Source: JAMXLO01 sp036265005 (GTDB lineage Bacteria; Pseudomonadota; Alphaproteobacteria; Acetobacterales; Acetobacteraceae). Taken from it: DNA of 33,188 nucleotides. Location: assembly GCA_036265005.1 (NCBI GenBank), contig DATAPW010000232.1, forward strand, positions 1-33,188. Direction: 5' to 3'. Both the position numbers and the translations under genes were made by a program. Below are positions 23,773 to 33,187 of this stretch, piece after piece. The notes beneath the pieces were generated by a model. The model did no database searches. It was not told the origin of the DNA and worked only from the letters and a program-made list of their open reading frames with translations. Numbering within the stretch: the first letter of the stretch is position 1; each line of letters begins with the position of its first letter.

Positions 23773-25877
23773 TAGGCGCCCCTGGCACTCTCGGAGTGAA
23801 GCAGCACAGCGCAATGTGCTGCAACCTCAACCTCGGAGCCTTCGATGACACGTTCGTCCGCCTCCGGCTCGGCACTATCGAGCAGGATCCGGCTCGGGAA
23901 CTGTGGCAATGGCAGCCGATAGTCGCATGGCCGATCAGTCGGGTTGAATAGCAGCGTCAGAATCGTGACTCCCCCTTCCCGACTTTGCATGGCACGGCGC
24001 AGAACCAACGTTCGCTGCTCGAGGTCGTTCCACGCCTCGGCAGGAATTGTTCCTCCGTCCTGATCGAACCAGTCGATATCGGCGATATCCGGTGCAGGAT
24101 GCGCATTGCCATGTAGGAAGACAGGGGTGCGCAGCACAGGATGCTCACGCCTCAGTGCGATCAGCCGCGTCACAAATTTGATGAGAGAGGAGCCCGCAGG
24201 AGTACCCGTCATCGACCAGTCCAGCCAGGACATTTCATTATCCTGGCAATAGGCGTTGTTGTTGCCCCGCTGAGTGCGGCCGAACTCGTCGCCGGCGAGC
24301 AACATCGGGGTACCCGCAGCCAGGAACACGGTAGCCAGCACGGCCCGCCGGACGCGGTCCCGCGCGGTGTTAATCACGGGATCGTCGCTCGGCCCCTCCA
24401 CGCCCCAATTGCTGGTGAAGTTAGCCGGGTGCCCGTCGCGGTTATCCTCGCCATTCGCCTCGTTGTGGCGGTCGACATAGCTTACCGCATCATACAGCGT
24501 AAATCCGTCATGCGACGCGGCAAAATTCACCGAAGCCCACGGTCGCCTGCCCTGGCGTGCGAAGATATCGGCCGAACCAGCGAGCCGCGCGGCGATCTCC
24601 GGACGCAGACCTGGATCGTTACGCCAGAAACGGCGCACGCCATCACGGAACCGGTCATTCCATTCCGCGAATCCGGGCGGATGATTGCCAAGCTGGTAGC
24701 CACCGGGGCCCACGTCCCATGGCTCAGCGATCAACTTCACGCCAGACAGGATCGGATCCTGACGGAGCGCGTCAAAGAAGCCAGAGCCCGGATCGAAGCC
24801 GTTAGGCTCACGACCCAGCGTGGCACTGAGGTCGAAGCGGAATCCGTCGACATGGAACGAGGTGACCCAGTAGCGCAGTGAGTCCATCACCAATTGCAGC
24901 ACGCGCGGATGCGACAGGTTCACCGTGTTGCCAGTACCCGTATCATTGACGGTGCGTCGGGGGTCATCTGACTCCAGTCGATAGTAGCTGGCATTGTCGA
25001 GGCCGCGGAAGGACAGGGTGGGGCCCTTTTCGTCGCTTTCCGCCGTGTGGTTGTAAACGACGTCAAGGATCACTTCGATGCCAGCCGCATGTAGTCGACG
25101 CACTGCTACTCGCATTTCATTTGGCGAGTGGTCCGACAAATAGGACGGCTCTGGCGCGAAATAGCCAAGTGTGTTGTAGCCCCAGTAGTTGCGCAGGCCC
25201 CGACGCTGCAGGGCACGATCCTGCACGAATGCGTGCACCGGCATGAGTTCAATTGTGGTAATGCCAAGGCGACGCAGGTAATCGATCACCGGCGGATGCG
25301 CCAAGGCGGCGAATTTCCCGCGTTCATGCGGGCGGATATCGTCGCGCAACATCGTCAGTCCACGCAGATGCGCCTCATAGATCACGGTTTCCGACCACGG
25401 CACGTTGGGTGGATGGTCGTCACCCCAATTGAAAGAATCGTCAGTGACGATCCCCTTAGGCATGGCCGGCGCACTGTCGCGGCGATCGAATGACAGGTCA
25501 CCACGCGACGAGTTCAGTCGAAAGCCGTACAGTGCATCGGTCCAGTGCAATTGCCCAGCCAGTGCGCGCGCATAGGGATCGAGCAGTAGCTTATGGTGAT
25601 TGAAGCGATGACCGCGCTCCGGGTCGTAAGGCCCCAGGACGCGATACCCGTATAGTAGCCCTGCGGTCGCATCAGGCAGATAGCCGTGCCACACCTCGTC
25701 GGTATATTCTGGCAATGTATATCTTGCGATTTCACGCCGGCCCGATGGTTCGAACAGGCAAAGGTCGACGCGGTCCGCATGCGTCGAAAAAACCGCGAAG
25801 TTGATACCGAGCCCATCCCACGTTGCGCCGAGGGGGAATGACCGGCCCGGCAGTAGCCGATCAGAAAGGGGCTGCAT
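23772..25877 (-). CDS. glgX: Glycogen debranching enzyme GlgX
   Basis: GlgX (GH13 isoamylase type) cuts alpha-1,6 branches from glycogen and limit dextrins. The 701-residue product starts with a CBM48 region (GATWDGLGINFAVFSTHADRV), then NYWGYNTLGYFAPEPSYL (about 230-247), VVYNHTAE (273-280), nucleophile D349 in GFRFDLSATLGRE, acid/base E385 in LIAEPWDVGPGGYQLG, and D457 in ASHDGFTLYD, followed by the substrate-binding NGEDNRDG and QDNEMSWLDW motifs. Length is normal (E. coli GlgX is shorter; isoamylase-type relatives are near 700). ATG 25877 is preceded by AGGGG a few bases upstream, enclosed in a small hairpin. It provides linear chains for MalQ and TreY encoded just downstream. Confidence 0.96.
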   Translation of the reverse strand: MQPLSDRLLPGRSFPLGATWDGLGINFAVFSTHADRVDLCLFEPSGRREIARYTLPEYTDEVWHGYLPDATAGLLYGYRVLGPYDPERGHRFNHHKLLLDPYARALAGQLHWTDALYGFRLNSSRGDLSFDRRDSAPAMPKGIVTDDSFNWGDDHPPNVPWSETVIYEAHLRGLTMLRDDIRPHERGKFAALAHPPVIDYLRRLGITTIELMPVHAFVQDRALQRRGLRNYWGYNTLGYFAPEPSYLSDHSPNEMRVAVRRLHAAGIEVILDVVYNHTAESDEKGPTLSFRGLDNASYYRLESDDPRRTVNDTGTGNTVNLSHPRVLQLVMDSLRYWVTSFHVDGFRFDLSATLGREPNGFDPGSGFFDALRQDPILSGVKLIAEPWDVGPGGYQLGNHPPGFAEWNDRFRDGVRRFWRNDPGLRPEIAARLAGSADIFARQGRRPWASVNFAASHDGFTLYDAVSYVDRHNEANGEDNRDGHPANFTSNWGVEGPSDDPVINTARDRVRRAVLATVFLAAGTPMLLAGDEFGRTQRGNNNAYCQDNEMSWLDWSMTGTPAGSSLIKFVTRLIALRREHPVLRTPVFLHGNAHPAPDIADIDWFDQDGGTIPAEAWNDLEQRTLVLRRAMQSREGGVTILTLLFNPTDRPCDYRLPLPQFPSRILLDSAEPEADERVIEGSEVEVAAHCAVLLHSESARGA

Positions 25878-25880
25878 GGT

Positions 25881-25895
25881 CCCCTATCGGTAGGG
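25881..25895 (-). promoter_or_regulatory. Hairpin enclosing the glgX ribosome-binding site
   Basis: In the mRNA sense, CCCTA (25895-25891) pairs with TAGGG (25886-25882) around a CCGA loop, and the right arm together with the next G forms the TAGGGG ribosome site just upstream of the ATG at 25877. The 88-base gap 25878-25965 between glgB and glgX is the only true intergenic space in the operon and contains no gene. The stem is only five pairs, so the effect on initiation may be modest. Confidence 0.35.
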
Positions 25896-25965
25896 TCCAC
25901 GGCGGCATCGATCGCGTCATGGTTGGGCGTGAGAGCAAAAGCGGCGCGGAACGCTGTGCACCCCT

Positions 25966-28161
25966 TCAGTCCCCGAACCGGAGATACAGTGTCGCAAGCG
26001 GCGGCACTGTTAGCTCCAGCGACTGCGCCTCGCCATGGCGTTGCACCGGCACGGTCCTCAAGCTGCCGCCATTGCCCATGTTGGATCCGCCGTAGACCGC
26101 AGCATCTGTATTGAGCAACTCTTGCCATGTTCCTGCATTTGGCACGCCAATGCCATAGCCAGCACGCGGCACCGGCGTCATGTTGCAGACAACCAGGACC
26201 GGCGGAGTCGACTCGTGGCCCAGACGCAGGAATGCGAATACCGAATTCGCCCTGTCGTCGCCGATCACCCAACGGAATCCGGTGGACACCGAGTCACGCT
26301 GGTGCAACGCAGCCTGTTCTCCATAGTGGCGGTTCAGGTCGCGCACAACCCGCTGTACCCCGAGCCGCATCGGATCAGTGAGACCACCCCAGTCGAGCTC
26401 GCTGTCATGGCTCCACTCATGTTCCTGGGCGATCTCGCCCCCCATGAACAGCAGCTTCTTGCCGGGATGTCCCCACATGAAACCAAGATAAGCCCGCAGA
26501 TTGGCATACCGCTGCCAGTTGTCGCCTGGCATCTTGGCAATGAGCGAACGCTTCCCGTACACCACCTCATCGTGTGACAGCGGCAGCACGAACCGCTCGG
26601 AGAACGCATACAGGAGGCCAAAAGTCATGTCGTTGTGGTGCCAGAAACGATGGACCGGATCCTCCTCCATGTAGCGAAGCGTGTCATGCATCCACCCCAT
26701 ATTCCACTTATAGGCGAAACCAAGCCCGCCCTCGCTGATGGGCCGAGATACGCCCGGCCACGCAGTCGACTCCTCGGCGATCGTGATGGCGCCCGCACAG
26801 CGCTCGCCCACGACAGCATTGAAGTGACGCAGGAAGCCGATTGCCTCCAAGTTCTCGCGTCCTCCATAGACGTTGGGTATCCATTGCCCCTCGGCGCGTG
26901 AGTAGTCACGGTACAGCATCGACGCAACGGCATCGACGCGCAAGCCGTCGACATGGAAGTGCTCGAGCCAATAAAGCCCCGAAGCGATCAGGAACCCCTG
27001 CACTTCCCGACGACCGAAATTGTAAATGTACGTGTTCCAGTCTTGATGATAGCCTTCGCGCGGGTCCTGATGTTCGTACAGCGCCGTTCCATCGAACCGC
27101 GCCATGCCGTGGGCGTCCGTCGGGAAATGCGCTGGTACCCAATCCACGATGACGCCGATATTGGCGCGATGGCAGGCATCCACGAAACGGGAAAAACCTT
27201 CGGGCGGCCCGAACCGCGCGCTTGGTGCAAACAGGCTAAGCGGTTGGTAGCCCCATGAACCACCAAATGGATGCTCGGTCACTGGCATCAGTTCGATATG
27301 CGTGAAGCCCATCCCTTTGACATAAGGGACCAGTCGTTCGGCGAGTTCGTCCCAGGTAGGGATGCGTCCGTCTGGGTGAATCCACGATGCCGCATGGAGT
27401 TCATAGAAAGACAGTGGCGCGTCCGCGTCCTGTCTGCGCCCACGTTCCTGCATCCAGACTTCATCGTGCCATACATGCGGTGTCGGATCGGCGACGACGG
27501 AGGCTGTCGCCGGTGGCGCCTCCGTCGCACGCGCCAGCGGGTCGGCCTTCAACGGCAGGCGCCAACCATCCGAGCCCACGATAGAAAATTTATATCGTGC
27601 ACCCGTGGTGATCCGCGGAACGAACAACTCCCAGACGCCAGCCGGATAACGCAGGCGCATCGGGTGCCGTCGCGGATCCCAGGTGTTGAAATCGCCGACG
27701 ACCGAGACAGAGCGCGCATTGGGTGCCCAGACCGCGAAGCGCACACCTGGCACGCCGTCGATCGTGCCAACGCCGGCACCAAGATGCTCGGCAAGTTCAA
27801 AATGCCGCCCCTCATTGAACAGATGCAGATCAAGCTCGCCCAACAGCGGACCAAAGGAATACGGGTCCTCGGTTTCCTGCACGGCGTCCGGCCAGGCGAC
27901 ACGCAGCAGGTACGCCTCATCACTGGTAACCGGTCCCACGAACAAACCTTGGGGTACCGTCGGGGCAAGCCGGCCTAGCGAATGCCCCCCGAAGCGCGGC
28001 AGCACTTCGACTTCCAGCGCCCCCGGCAGGAATGCACGAACGATGCGGCCTCCGGCAGTGCTGCGCGGTCCCAGCAATGCGAATGGATCTCGTACCGTGC
28101 CGCTCGCCAGAGCCTCGGCTGCACCTTCCGGCAAGCCTGGCAATTCGGGCATGTCATTCAT
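25966..28161 (-). CDS. glgB: 1,4-alpha-glucan branching enzyme GlgB
   Basis: GlgB (GH13) makes alpha-1,6 branches in the linear glucan formed by GlgE. The 731-residue product has the N1 domain (about 20-110), a CBM48 domain (about 130-225, VRFAVWAPNARSVSVVGDFN), and the catalytic barrel with HIELMPVTEHPFGGSWGYQ, nucleophile D410 in GLRVDAVASMLYRDYSR, acid/base E463 in TIAEESTAWPG, and D531 in LSHDEVVYGK, plus a C-terminal beta domain. ATG 28161 overlaps the treS-mak stop by four bases (ATGA). Presence of the N1 domain places it with the long E. coli-type branching enzymes. Confidence 0.97.
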   Translation of the reverse strand: MNDMPELPGLPEGAAEALASGTVRDPFALLGPRSTAGGRIVRAFLPGALEVEVLPRFGGHSLGRLAPTVPQGLFVGPVTSDEAYLLRVAWPDAVQETEDPYSFGPLLGELDLHLFNEGRHFELAEHLGAGVGTIDGVPGVRFAVWAPNARSVSVVGDFNTWDPRRHPMRLRYPAGVWELFVPRITTGARYKFSIVGSDGWRLPLKADPLARATEAPPATASVVADPTPHVWHDEVWMQERGRRQDADAPLSFYELHAASWIHPDGRIPTWDELAERLVPYVKGMGFTHIELMPVTEHPFGGSWGYQPLSLFAPSARFGPPEGFSRFVDACHRANIGVIVDWVPAHFPTDAHGMARFDGTALYEHQDPREGYHQDWNTYIYNFGRREVQGFLIASGLYWLEHFHVDGLRVDAVASMLYRDYSRAEGQWIPNVYGGRENLEAIGFLRHFNAVVGERCAGAITIAEESTAWPGVSRPISEGGLGFAYKWNMGWMHDTLRYMEEDPVHRFWHHNDMTFGLLYAFSERFVLPLSHDEVVYGKRSLIAKMPGDNWQRYANLRAYLGFMWGHPGKKLLFMGGEIAQEHEWSHDSELDWGGLTDPMRLGVQRVVRDLNRHYGEQAALHQRDSVSTGFRWVIGDDRANSVFAFLRLGHESTPPVLVVCNMTPVPRAGYGIGVPNAGTWQELLNTDAAVYGGSNMGNGGSLRTVPVQRHGEAQSLELTVPPLATLYLRFGD

Positions 28162-31100
28162 GAATTCGCCTTCGTGCCAAGTATCTGTTCGGTCAGTCGC
28201 GCCAATCCGTGCAGCGGCACGTCCAACCACGTTGGACGGTTCGCCGCTTCGTAGGCGATCTCGTAGGCTGCCTTCTCCACGAGGAATAGCCGCAGCAAAT
28301 CCTGCTCAGCCACTTCATGTTCGGGGGCCAGGACATCACGATAACCTGCCAGGAAAGAGCGGGTTGCCTGTTCGACGAAGGTTTGCAGGAATGTATCGCG
28401 GCTTGGATCAGCAACGTGGGCGTGGCTCGCCACGCTCTTCCTCTGGACCACGGCGGCTGCATAGTCGAACGAGCGAATCATGCCAGCGACATCACGCAAT
28501 CGATGATTCTTCGCCCGCCGCTGTTCAATTGGCTTAGCCGGCTCGCCCTCAAAATCGATGATATAGACATCGCCGTTCGCCACCAGCACCTGGCCGAGAT
28601 GCAGATCACCATGAATCCGCGTGAGCATCGAACCGACGCCGGACTGCGCGAGTGACCGAACTGCGGCGATAAGGCTATCACGGGCAGACAACAGACCCAC
28701 CACAGCTTCCTCGGCACTTGCGTCCCACTGGGTCTGCTGAGCCAACGCATCGAACGCTGCTGTGAGTTGCCGCTCGGCCTGTGACCGCCACTCACCCGCT
28801 GTAGCGGCATCGGCCCTCGCCGGTGCAAACGCCGGATCATCCGAGGCACGCGCCAGGATCGCATGCATCTCGCCAAGGCGTCGCCCAAGCAGCGTAGCAA
28901 TGGCATTGTAGTCTTCGTGCTGCTCACTCTCCTCTGGTGTACCTTCAGCAGTTGACGCCAGATCGGACAACCCGCGCAACAGGAGATCCAACATCCACGT
29001 CCAGGCATCGCCCTGGTTACGAATGAAGCCTTGCGCAATTGCCAGCGAGTGGCGGATGCCTTCTGTATCAAGCCTGACGATTTCGCCCAGCAGAGGTGCC
29101 GTGTTGGCGAAGCCCTGCTCTGTCAAATAACGGCCCATTTCGGCCTCGGGATGTGGTCCGACAGTGACCCGGCGGAACAACTTCAACATGGCGACATCGC
29201 CAACGATCAGCGAGGAATTCGATTGCTCTGCCGACAGCCAGCTGATTTCGGCGTCAGGCGAAACGCTTATCTCGGCCATCCGCGACGTTGGCTCGAAGCG
29301 AATCTCGCCGTTGTTGGTTTTCACCTTGGCCGAATTTGCCAGGGCAGACATGACCGCCTGCGCAAGCTCAGGCAGCGCAAAACCATCCGTCAGCAGACCT
29401 ACGCGGCCGCCACGACGTGCTCTTGCGAGCGCAAGCTGCGTCGGCAGCGGCCCAGTCGGACGATCGTCCCAGGCAATAGCCAAAGGCAGCAGCCAACGCG
29501 CCGTTCCACTTGCAGTCTCTGTCTCGATTTCAGCCAGCAGCATCTCGTTGTCGGATTGCGGCAACAGTTCAAGCGATGCAAGCCGCACAGCCTGCAACGT
29601 CTGGTCTTTCAGGGCAAACCAGCGGCGCTTCGCGAGATAGGCCGGCAGAATCTCGCGCTCAACAATCTTACGACCAGCAAGCAATCCATCGGCCAGCCGA
29701 CCGCGCAGGACAATTGTCTGGTATTCTGGCATGGGTTCTGGTGCGGGCGTATGGGCTGTTGGCCAGCCCGCCTCCTCTTCTGCAAGCAGGAACCAGTAGA
29801 AACCAAATGGTGACAACGTGAGCAGGTAGGTAAGTTGGCCGATCGGCGGAAACACCGAGCCGCCATCGAGTTCGATCGGAGCACGTCCGCTGAACTCCGA
29901 TAGATCGAGCTCTACCGCCTGCGGCGTGCGCGCCAGATTGGCCACACACAAGATACTGCGACCCTCGTACTCGCGCAGATAAGCGAGCACCTTGCGGTTC
30001 TTCGGATACAGCAGACGGAAGCTGCCCCGTCCGAACGCCTGGTGCTGGCGGCGAACTGCAAGCGCTCGGCGCATCCATTGCAGCAGGGAATGCTGATCGC
30101 CGCTCTGCGCTTCGACGTTCACCGCCTCGTAGCCGTAGAGCGCGTCCATGATCGGTGGCAGCACAAGCCGCGAAGGATCGGCGCGCGAGAAGCCACCGTT
30201 GCGATCGGGTGACCACTGCATTGGCGTGCGGACGCCGTCACGATCACCCAGGTGAATGTTGTCACCCATGCCGATTTCGTCGCCGTAGTAGATTACCGGC
30301 GTGCCGGGCATGGAGAACAGCAGGTGGTTCAATAGCTCGACGCGCCTGCGGTCATGCTCCAGCAATGGCAGAAGCCGACGGCGAATGCCGAGATTGAGAC
30401 GGGCGCGGCGGTCGGCGGCGTAAGTCTCCCACAGAAAGTCGCGCTCGCTGGTGGTGACCATTTCCAACGTCAGTTCATCGTGGTTGCGCAGAAAAATCGC
30501 CCACTGGCTGTTAGGCGGAATTTCCGGTGTCTGGCGCAGGATGTCGGTGATCGGGAAGCGATCTTCGCGCGCAATTGCCATGTACATGCGCGGCATCAGC
30601 GGGAAGTGGAATGCCATGTGGCATTCATCATCGTCGCCGAAATAATCCTTGGCGTCCTCTGGCCATTGGTTGGCCTCCGCGAGCAGCACGCGGTCCGGAT
30701 AATGCTCATCGAGTTCGCCACGGATTTGCTTCAGGACCGCATGAGTCTCCGGCAGGTTTTCGTTGTTGGTACCTTCGCGTTCCACCAGATACGGGACGGC
30801 GTCCAGCCGTAGCCCATCGACACCAAGCCCCACCCAGTATCGTAGAACGGACAGCACCTCCTTCAGGACGCGTGGGTTATCGAAATTGAGATCAGGTTGA
30901 TGCGAATAGAAGCGGTGCCAGTAATAGGCACCAGCCACTTCGTCCCACGTCCAGTTGGACCGCATCGTGTCAACAAAGATGACCCGTGTGCCGGCGTATT
31001 TATGATCGTCGTTCGACCAAACGTAGAAGTCGCGATACACCGAGCCAGGCTTGGAACGCCGCGCCCGCTGAAACCACGGATGCTGATCAGACGTGTGATT

Positions 31101-31451
31101 GACAACCAGTTCGGTAATCACCCGCATGCCTCGTGCATGCGCCGCGGCGATGAAGCGCTTGGCATCTGCGAGCGTGCCATAATCGGGGTGCACGCCGCGG
31201 TAATCGCTGATGTCGTAGCCGTCGTCCAGCCGTGGTGACGGATAGAACGGCAGCAACCAAATCGTATTGACGCCAAGGTCGGCGATGTAGTCCAGCTTGG
31301 AGATCAGGCCAGCAAAGTCGCCAATACCGTCGTTGTTCGAGTCAAAGAACGACTTGATGTGGAGTTGATAGATGATCGCGTCCTTGTACCACAGTCGGTC
31401 TTCGGTCACCGGCGGTCGCACCAGGCGGGGACGAGCAAGAGCGATCTCCAT
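28158..31451 (-). CDS. treS: Trehalose synthase / maltokinase fusion (TreS-Mak)
   Basis: This bifunctional 1097-residue protein isomerises trehalose to maltose and then phosphorylates maltose to maltose-1-phosphate for GlgE. Residues 1 to about 555 are TreS (GH13): LWYKDAIIYQLHIKSFFDSN at 20-39, ELVVNHTSDQHPWF (114-127), nucleophile D217 in GLRLDAVPYL, acid/base E259 in LLAEANQWP and D325 in LRNHDELTLEM. From about residue 585 to the end is the maltokinase (Pep2) module, starting LPAYLAKRRWFALKD and carrying the aminoglycoside-phosphotransferase-like catalytic loop IHGDLHLGQ near 945-953 and IDFEGEP near 963-969. Such fusions are known in proteobacteria, while mycobacteria keep separate genes. 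ATG 31451 overlaps the glgE stop by one base; the in-frame GTG one codon earlier is less likely. Confidence 0.97.
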   Translation of the reverse strand: MEIALARPRLVRPPVTEDRLWYKDAIIYQLHIKSFFDSNNDGIGDFAGLISKLDYIADLGVNTIWLLPFYPSPRLDDGYDISDYRGVHPDYGTLADAKRFIAAAHARGMRVITELVVNHTSDQHPWFQRARRSKPGSVYRDFYVWSNDDHKYAGTRVIFVDTMRSNWTWDEVAGAYYWHRFYSHQPDLNFDNPRVLKEVLSVLRYWVGLGVDGLRLDAVPYLVEREGTNNENLPETHAVLKQIRGELDEHYPDRVLLAEANQWPEDAKDYFGDDDECHMAFHFPLMPRMYMAIAREDRFPITDILRQTPEIPPNSQWAIFLRNHDELTLEMVTTSERDFLWETYAADRRARLNLGIRRRLLPLLEHDRRRVELLNHLLFSMPGTPVIYYGDEIGMGDNIHLGDRDGVRTPMQWSPDRNGGFSRADPSRLVLPPIMDALYGYEAVNVEAQSGDQHSLLQWMRRALAVRRQHQAFGRGSFRLLYPKNRKVLAYLREYEGRSILCVANLARTPQAVELDLSEFSGRAPIELDGGSVFPPIGQLTYLLTLSPFGFYWFLLAEEEAGWPTAHTPAPEPMPEYQTIVLRGRLADGLLAGRKIVEREILPAYLAKRRWFALKDQTLQAVRLASLELLPQSDNEMLLAEIETETASGTARWLLPLAIAWDDRPTGPLPTQLALARARRGGRVGLLTDGFALPELAQAVMSALANSAKVKTNNGEIRFEPTSRMAEISVSPDAEISWLSAEQSNSSLIVGDVAMLKLFRRVTVGPHPEAEMGRYLTEQGFANTAPLLGEIVRLDTEGIRHSLAIAQGFIRNQGDAWTWMLDLLLRGLSDLASTAEGTPEESEQHEDYNAIATLLGRRLGEMHAILARASDDPAFAPARADAATAGEWRSQAERQLTAAFDALAQQTQWDASAEEAVVGLLSARDSLIAAVRSLAQSGVGSMLTRIHGDLHLGQVLVANGDVYIIDFEGEPAKPIEQRRAKNHRLRDVAGMIRSFDYAAAVVQRKSVASHAHVADPSRDTFLQTFVEQATRSFLAGYRDVLAPEHEVAEQDLLRLFLVEKAAYEIAYEAANRPTWLDVPLHGLARLTEQILGTKANS

Positions 31452-33187
31452 CACACATCTCCTGGTGGTGCGATCTGCCAGATGGCGAATGGCAAATCAC
31501 CGGGATCGAGGCGAATGCGCTGGTTTTTGCCGGTCCAGACGAATTGGTGCCCGCGCGCCAGGTCCGTAGCGCTCAGCGCCGCGTCGTCCGGCAGTCCCCA
31601 TTCCCAAAGGGGGATTTCCACAGCCGCCTCCTGAACATTGTGTGGGTCGAGGCTGACCGCAACCAGCACCATGTCGCGCGCGCCTGGTGCTCGCTTGCCA
31701 TACAGCAGGATCTGGTCATTTAAGGCCGGATAGAAGCTCACTCCAAGATGGCTCTGCAAAGCGGGCTGTGCCCTGCGGATGTGATTGAGCATTGAGATTT
31801 CTGCAACGATATTGCCGGGCGCCGAGAAATCACGCACCCGGATCTCATACTTCTCCGAATCGAGGTACTCCTCGCGTCCAGGCAGCGGTTTGGCCTCACA
31901 GATCTCGAACCCCGAATACAGTCCCCACAGGCCGGATAGCGTGCACGCCAGCGCCGCACGGATGAGGAAGCCGGCACGTCCCGATGTCTGCAGAAATGGC
32001 GGGTTGATGTCGGGCGTATTGACGAAGAAGTTCGGCCGGAAGAAATCGCGCACCGGCGGCGCATTCAATTCGGTCAGGTACTCGACGATTTCTGCTTTTG
32101 TGTTGCGCCAGGTGAAGTAGGTGTAAGACTGGGTGAAGCCGATCTTCGCCAGCCGGTACATCATCTTCGGCCGCGTGAAGGCCTCGGCAAGGAAGATCAC
32201 ATCGGGATGCCGCCCGCGGATATCCGCGATCATCCACTGCCAAAATGGCAGCGGCTTGGTGTGCGGGTTGTCCACGCGAAAGATGCGAACACCCTGATCC
32301 ACCCAGAACTGAACGACGTCGCGCAACGCCAACCATAACGCGGGCATTGCCGCTTCCGCGAAAAAGTCGGGATTGACGATGTCCTCGTATTTCTTTGGCG
32401 GATTCTCGGCGTAGCGCATGGAGCCGTCGGGACGCCATCGGAACCAATCGTGATGGTCGCGCAGCCACGGGTGGTCGGGAGAACACTGGATGGCGAAGTC
32501 AAGCGCTAGCTCAAGGCCGTTGTTCTTTGCAGCACGCACGAGTCCACGGAAATCCTCCAAATTTCCGAGTAGTGGATGGATTGCGTCGTGGCCGCCATCG
32601 CGACCACCGATCGCGTATGGGCTGCCGACATCGCCTGGTTCGGCACGCAATGCATTGTTGCGACCTTTGCGATTGGTCGTGCCGATTGGATGGATCGGCG
32701 GGAAATACAGCACGTCGAAACCCATCGCCCGGATTCCCGGAAGACGCTGGATGACGTCGCCAAACGTGCCATGCCGCGCCGGATCGTCGGTCACGGAGCG
32801 TGGGAACATTTCATACCAGCTGGCGAAGGCAGCCTGCGGCCGATCGACATCGATCTGACCTGCCGGCTTATGCCGGGCCAAGAATGGTCGATCATCGGCG
32901 ACATGCATTGCCTCCGCTGTCTCGGCAGCAAGCAACAGGGCTATCTGGTCGGGAGCGTCCAACGTCGGCAAACGCCGTGCCATGCCCGACAGCACGGTCT
33001 GTTCTGGGTCCTGCACATGTTCTGCAGCTGCCTGGAGGAGGCGACGGCCTTCCTCGATCTCCAGCGTGACAGTCTGGCCAGCCATATGCTTGGCCGAGAG
33101 ATCGTGGCGGAAGGTGGCCCACTGATCCCACCATGCCTCGACGGTGAACCGATGGCGGCCAATCCGCGCAGGGGTGAAGCTGGCTTC
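31451..33187 (-). CDS. glgE: Alpha-1,4-glucan:maltose-1-phosphate maltosyltransferase GlgE (5' end outside window)
   Basis: GlgE (GH13_3) extends alpha-1,4-glucan by maltosyl units from maltose-1-phosphate. The visible 578 residues start inside the N-terminal beta domain (RHRFTVEAWWDQWATFRHDL) and run to the natural stop, so perhaps 70-100 residues lie beyond the right edge; the in-frame ATG at 33085 is internal. The family signatures are ASWYEMFPRS, YFPPIHPIGTTNRKGRNN, AIQCSPDHPW, FRVDNPHTKP (nucleophile Asp, near 32268), FLAEAFTRPKMM (acid/base Glu, near 32190) and FVNTPDINPPFLQ (near 32010). The phosphate-binding lysine/arginine pattern around TNRKGRNN separates it from ordinary amylases. 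It is the first visible gene of the operon; the promoter lies outside the window. Confidence 0.96.
   Translation of the reverse strand, partial: EASFTPARIGRHRFTVEAWWDQWATFRHDLSAKHMAGQTVTLEIEEGRRLLQAAAEHVQDPEQTVLSGMARRLPTLDAPDQIALLLAAETAEAMHVADDRPFLARHKPAGQIDVDRPQAAFASWYEMFPRSVTDDPARHGTFGDVIQRLPGIRAMGFDVLYFPPIHPIGTTNRKGRNNALRAEPGDVGSPYAIGGRDGGHDAIHPLLGNLEDFRGLVRAAKNNGLELALDFAIQCSPDHPWLRDHHDWFRWRPDGSMRYAENPPKKYEDIVNPDFFAEAAMPALWLALRDVVQFWVDQGVRIFRVDNPHTKPLPFWQWMIADIRGRHPDVIFLAEAFTRPKMMYRLAKIGFTQSYTYFTWRNTKAEIVEYLTELNAPPVRDFFRPNFFVNTPDINPPFLQTSGRAGFLIRAALACTLSGLWGLYSGFEICEAKPLPGREEYLDSEKYEIRVRDFSAPGNIVAEISMLNHIRRAQPALQSHLGVSFYPALNDQILLYGKRAPGARDMVLVAVSLDPHNVQEAAVEIPLWEWGLPDDAALSATDLARGHQFVWTGKNQRIRLDPGDLPFAIWQIAPPGDV

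Noticed and set aside
33085..33085. ATG 33085 as the start of GlgE
   Set aside because: In-frame upstream codons to the window edge continue the recognisable GlgE N-terminal domain (VEAWWDQWATF), so the true start lies outside.
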